From Shewanella sp. MTB7 (GTDB lineage Bacteria; Pseudomonadota; Gammaproteobacteria; Enterobacterales; Shewanellaceae), in contig NZ_CP085636.1 in the NCBI RefSeq assembly GCF_027571385.1, forward strand, positions 1,860,001 to 1,924,000: 64,000 nucleotides of DNA. Reading direction: 5' to 3'. The notes beneath the pieces are model-generated. The model did no database searches. It had not been told where the DNA came from and was given only the letters and a program-made list of their open reading frames with translations. The translations under genes were made by a program, and so were the position numbers. Below are positions 61,180 to 64,000 of the stretch, piece by piece (position 1 is the first letter of the stretch; every line of letters begins with the position of its first letter).

Positions 61180-64000
61180 CAATAGACCGAAGTTTGCTTT
61201 TGTCATTGCGATAGTGCTGACGATTGTAGGTCTTATCTCCATTCCTATTTTGTCGGTGTCAGAATTTCCGGAGATCGCTCCACCACAGATTAACGTTTCG
61301 ACCAGTTATTCCGGTGCCAGTGCCAATATTGTTAAAGATACCATAGCTCAGCCGATTGAAGCTGAAGTCAACGGTGTTGAAGGCATGCTCTATATGCAGT
61401 CAAAGAGTGCCAATGATGGCAGCTACTCTTTGAGCGTGACGTTCGAGGTGGGTACAGATCCTGATATGGCTCAGGTTAAAGTACAGAACCGTGTTCAGCA
61501 GGCGATGCCAAGGCTGCCCGAAGAAGTAAAGCGTCAGGGCGTTAACGTAGAAAAGCAGAGTGCTAATATCTTGATGGTGGTGAACCTAGTGTCCCCCAAT
61601 GAGACTTTTGATTCCCTGTTTATTACTAACTATGCGGGGTTGAATGTAACCGATGCGCTAGCACGTCAAGATGGTGTGTCTAAGGTTCAGGTGATTGGTT
61701 CGCTCGATTATGCGATCCGAATCTGGCTTGATCCTAACAAGATGGCGAGCTTGGGCGTGACCGCCAAAGATGTCATTGGTGCGCTGCAGGAGCAAAATAT
61801 CCAAGTGGCAGCGGGCCGTATTGGCGCTGCTCCTGTGGATCCTGAACAACAGTTTCAGTACACACTCCAGACCAAGGGACGCTTGAAAGATCCTAAAGAG
61901 TTTAGGGATGTCATGATCCGCGCCAACAACGATGGTTCGAAAGTGATTGTTGGCGATGTGGCTCGTGTTGAATTGGGCTCTCAGACTTATGATGCACAAG
62001 GTAAGTTAAATAATAAGCCGTCGGCGATTATCGCTATTTATCAATCTCCGGATGCTAATGCACTTGATGTTGGTGAAGCGGTTAAAGCTGAGATGGCTAA
62101 TCTGGCTGAGAGGTTTCCACAAGATCTTGATTACGAGGTGTTATACGACACCACTGAGTTTGTTGAAACGTCAATTGATGAAGTTGTGCAAACCCTGTTT
62201 ATCTCGGTCGCACTGGTGGTCTTTGTGGTGTTTATCTTCTTGCAGGATGTTCGTTCAACACTTATTCCTGCCATTGCGATCCCAGTCTCCTTGATTGGTA
62301 CTTTTGCCTTCTTGCTCGCCTTCGGGATGAGCATAAATACCGTTTCGTTATTCGCACTGATCTTAGCGATTGGTATTGTGGTGGATGACGCGATTGTGGT
62401 GGTCGAGAACGTTACGCGTCTAATGCAAGATGAGGGGCTTTCACCGAAAGATGCCACCATTAAAGCGATGAAAGAGGTGACCGGTCCCGTTATTGCGACC
62501 ACCTTAGTCTTGCTGGCAGTGTTTGCGCCGACTGCGGTGATGCCTGGTATAACGGGCCAGATGTATGCTCAGTTCTCTGTCACTATCTGTATCTCAGTAC
62601 TTATCTCATCAATCAATGCGTTGACCCTCAGTCCGGCGCTGTGTGCGTCGCTGTTACGACCACCGAAAAAGCACACTAAAGGTTTCCATGGAACCTTTAA
62701 TAAATACTTTGAACGTGTGACAGGTAAATATATGTGGTTGGTTTCATCACTGACCCGTAAGCTTGGCTTAGTCTTAGTTGTTTATGCCTGTTTGATTGCG
62801 GCTACGGGAGGGATTGCGAAAATCTTGCCATCGGGTTTTGTTCCTATGGAAGATAAGAAAGCCTTCATGGTTGATATTCAGCTTCCTGATGGCGCATCTT
62901 TGAACCGTACAGAAGCGGTGATGAAGGAACTTGTTGAGCTGACGTTAGCTGAGCCGGGTGTTGAGAACGTTATTCATGCCAGTGGTTTTAGTATTCTGTC
63001 TGGTTCAGTGTCTTCTAATGGCGGCTTGATGATTGTTTCTCTCTCTTCATGGGATGAGCGAGACACGCCTGATATGGTCGAATCTGCCATTGTGGCTAAG
63101 TTGCAGGCTAAATATTTGGCGAATCCGTCGGTGAAGGCGATGGCGTTCTCACTGCCTCCTATTCCCGGTGTTGGTAGTGTGGGTGGCTTTGAGTTTGTAC
63201 TGCAAGATACGCAAGGACGGACACCTCAAGAACTTGCTTCTGTGATGCGCGCTTTGATTATGAAAGCCAATGAGCAGCCTGAGATCGCCATGGCATTTAG
63301 TAATTTTCGCGCCGATGTTCCACAGATGTATGTGGATGTCGACAGGGATAAAGCGAAGGCGCTTGGGATATCGCTTAATGAAATATTTACCACTATGCAG
63401 ACGATGTTAGGGTCTATGTATGTTAATGACTTCAATCGCTTCGGCAAAGTGTTTAGGGTTATTTTGCAAGCTGAAGGAGAGTTCCGTAATTCGGATCAAG
63501 ATATCTCTAAGTTCTATGTGCGCTCTAACACTGAGGAGATGGTGCCGTTAAGTACGTTAGTTAAGGTGACGCCTATTCTAGGTCCTGATGTGATGAACTC
63601 TTACAATATGTTCAACTCCACGACCATTAATGGGTTTCCGGCAGATGGCTTTAGCTCAGGAGACGCTATCACAGCGATGGAAAGAGCGGCAAATGAAACG
63701 CTTCCTAGTGGTTACACTTTTGAATGGACGGGGCAAACCTATCAGGAAATTAAGGCCGGCAACTTAGCGCCATTGATTTTTGGATTGGCACTCATATTTA
63801 CTTATCTATTCCTAGTGGCTCAGTATGAGAGTTGGACTATTCCATTTGCGGTTATTTTGGCTGTGCCTATTGCGGTATTAGGTGCATTTTTAAATATCTT
63901 GCTGGTGGGCTCAGATCTGAACCTTTATGCACAAATTGGTTTGGTGCTGCTGATTGGTCTTGCCTGTAAGAATGCTATTTTGATAGTAGAGTTTGCTAAA
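61160..64000 (+). CDS. RND efflux pump, inner membrane transporter (AcrB type), 3' truncated by window
   Basis: An uninterrupted frame of 947 codons runs from the ATG at 61160 to the window end. N-terminus MISEFFINRPKFAFVIAIVL is AcrB-like; the proton-relay aspartates are Asp409-Asp410 in GIVVDDAIVVVE, and the TM10 lysine is Lys937 in LACKNAILIVEFAK. Typical length is about 1040 residues, so roughly 90-100 are missing. It exports drugs or other amphiphiles by proton antiport together with the upstream adaptor. GGGGAA lies just before the ATG. Confidence 0.95.
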   Translation, partial: MISEFFINRPKFAFVIAIVLTIVGLISIPILSVSEFPEIAPPQINVSTSYSGASANIVKDTIAQPIEAEVNGVEGMLYMQSKSANDGSYSLSVTFEVGTDPDMAQVKVQNRVQQAMPRLPEEVKRQGVNVEKQSANILMVVNLVSPNETFDSLFITNYAGLNVTDALARQDGVSKVQVIGSLDYAIRIWLDPNKMASLGVTAKDVIGALQEQNIQVAAGRIGAAPVDPEQQFQYTLQTKGRLKDPKEFRDVMIRANNDGSKVIVGDVARVELGSQTYDAQGKLNNKPSAIIAIYQSPDANALDVGEAVKAEMANLAERFPQDLDYEVLYDTTEFVETSIDEVVQTLFISVALVVFVVFIFLQDVRSTLIPAIAIPVSLIGTFAFLLAFGMSINTVSLFALILAIGIVVDDAIVVVENVTRLMQDEGLSPKDATIKAMKEVTGPVIATTLVLLAVFAPTAVMPGITGQMYAQFSVTICISVLISSINALTLSPALCASLLRPPKKHTKGFHGTFNKYFERVTGKYMWLVSSLTRKLGLVLVVYACLIAATGGIAKILPSGFVPMEDKKAFMVDIQLPDGASLNRTEAVMKELVELTLAEPGVENVIHASGFSILSGSVSSNGGLMIVSLSSWDERDTPDMVESAIVAKLQAKYLANPSVKAMAFSLPPIPGVGSVGGFEFVLQDTQGRTPQELASVMRALIMKANEQPEIAMAFSNFRADVPQMYVDVDRDKAKALGISLNEIFTTMQTMLGSMYVNDFNRFGKVFRVILQAEGEFRNSDQDISKFYVRSNTEEMVPLSTLVKVTPILGPDVMNSYNMFNSTTINGFPADGFSSGDAITAMERAANETLPSGYTFEWTGQTYQEIKAGNLAPLIFGLALIFTYLFLVAQYESWTIPFAVILAVPIAVLGAFLNILLVGSDLNLYAQIGLVLLIGLACKNAILIVEFAK

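Noticed and set aside
62131..62502. 123-codon frame antisense to the RND pump gene
   Set aside because: It overlaps the conserved proton-relay region of the pump; no promoter or ribosome site.

Overview
The window looks like chromosome of a marine Shewanella-type gammaproteobacterium. The evidence is gene content and order: a LacI-type NagR regulon with the BadF-type GlcNAc kinase NagK, NagX and NagP; the mutY-yggX / trmB-yggL-glsA-yggN block; the yggS-proC-yggT-yggU-rdgB-hemW operon divergent from pilT-pilU; and type IV pilus minor pilins. Base composition is moderately AT-rich throughout. I saw no insertion sequence, prophage or CRISPR array.

Layout. 1-7103: type IV pilus minor pilin operon pilV(end)-pilW-pilX-pilY1-pilE plus a small exported protein, facing two tandem FimT/GspH pseudopilin genes. 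7347-7685: glnB. 7765-23130: an N-acetylglucosamine / chitooligosaccharide cluster with a NagR-like LacI repressor, TonB-dependent receptor, flavin-dependent halogenase-like protein, SapC-like protein, a decayed exported ORF, lipoprotein GH20 hexosaminidase, nagK, nagA, nagX and nagP. Five near-identical palindromic operators (core ATGACARCGYTGTCAT) lie upstream of the receptor, the SapC-like gene, the decayed ORF/hex, nagK and nagP, which defines one regulon. 23349-24557: two copies of a promoter-tRNA-Phe-tRNA-Thr-terminator unit, each followed by a degenerate tRNA-Thr relic with a shared insertion. 24838-32053: cytochrome b561, YceI, yggX/mutY, trmB-yggL-glsA-yggN and a LysR regulator. 32752-39707 (minus): a DUF885 lipoprotein and the hemW-rdgB-DUF4426-yggU-yggT-proC-yggS operon. 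39744-45905: pilT, pilU, hemH, ruvX, yqgE, yciH, a small membrane protein and a DUF4136 lipoprotein. 46152-51912: a DUF924-like protein, a LysR/PACE efflux pair, an OmpA-family protein, MscS, a TRIC/YicG channel and threonine aldolase. 51977-58954: two tandem PhoA-type alkaline phosphatases under four PhoB half-sites, a secreted protein with a His-rich tail, a BCCT transporter, a PhnD-like binding protein without a signal peptide, and a small repeat lipoprotein. 59886-64000: an RND efflux adaptor and an RND pump gene that runs off the window.

How the genes work together. In the GlcNAc cluster the receptor would bring in chitin fragments, Hex would release GlcNAc, NagX/NagP would move it to the cytoplasm, and NagK/NagA would phosphorylate and deacetylate it. 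The expected glucosamine-6-phosphate deaminase (nagB) is not between nagK and nagA and must be elsewhere if the pathway is complete. The pilus genes split into an assembly-tip cluster at the left and retraction ATPases in the middle. The phosphatase block is most simply a phosphate-starvation module.

The least explained items are the halogenase-like and SapC-like genes inside the NagR regulon, the nagP operator nested in a 42-bp palindrome, the in-frame 21-bp duplication in hex near its catalytic acid pair, the duplicated tRNA units with relics, the signal-less PhnD-like protein with its 11-residue-repeat lipoprotein, and a 22-bp direct repeat at the start of the RND pump gene.
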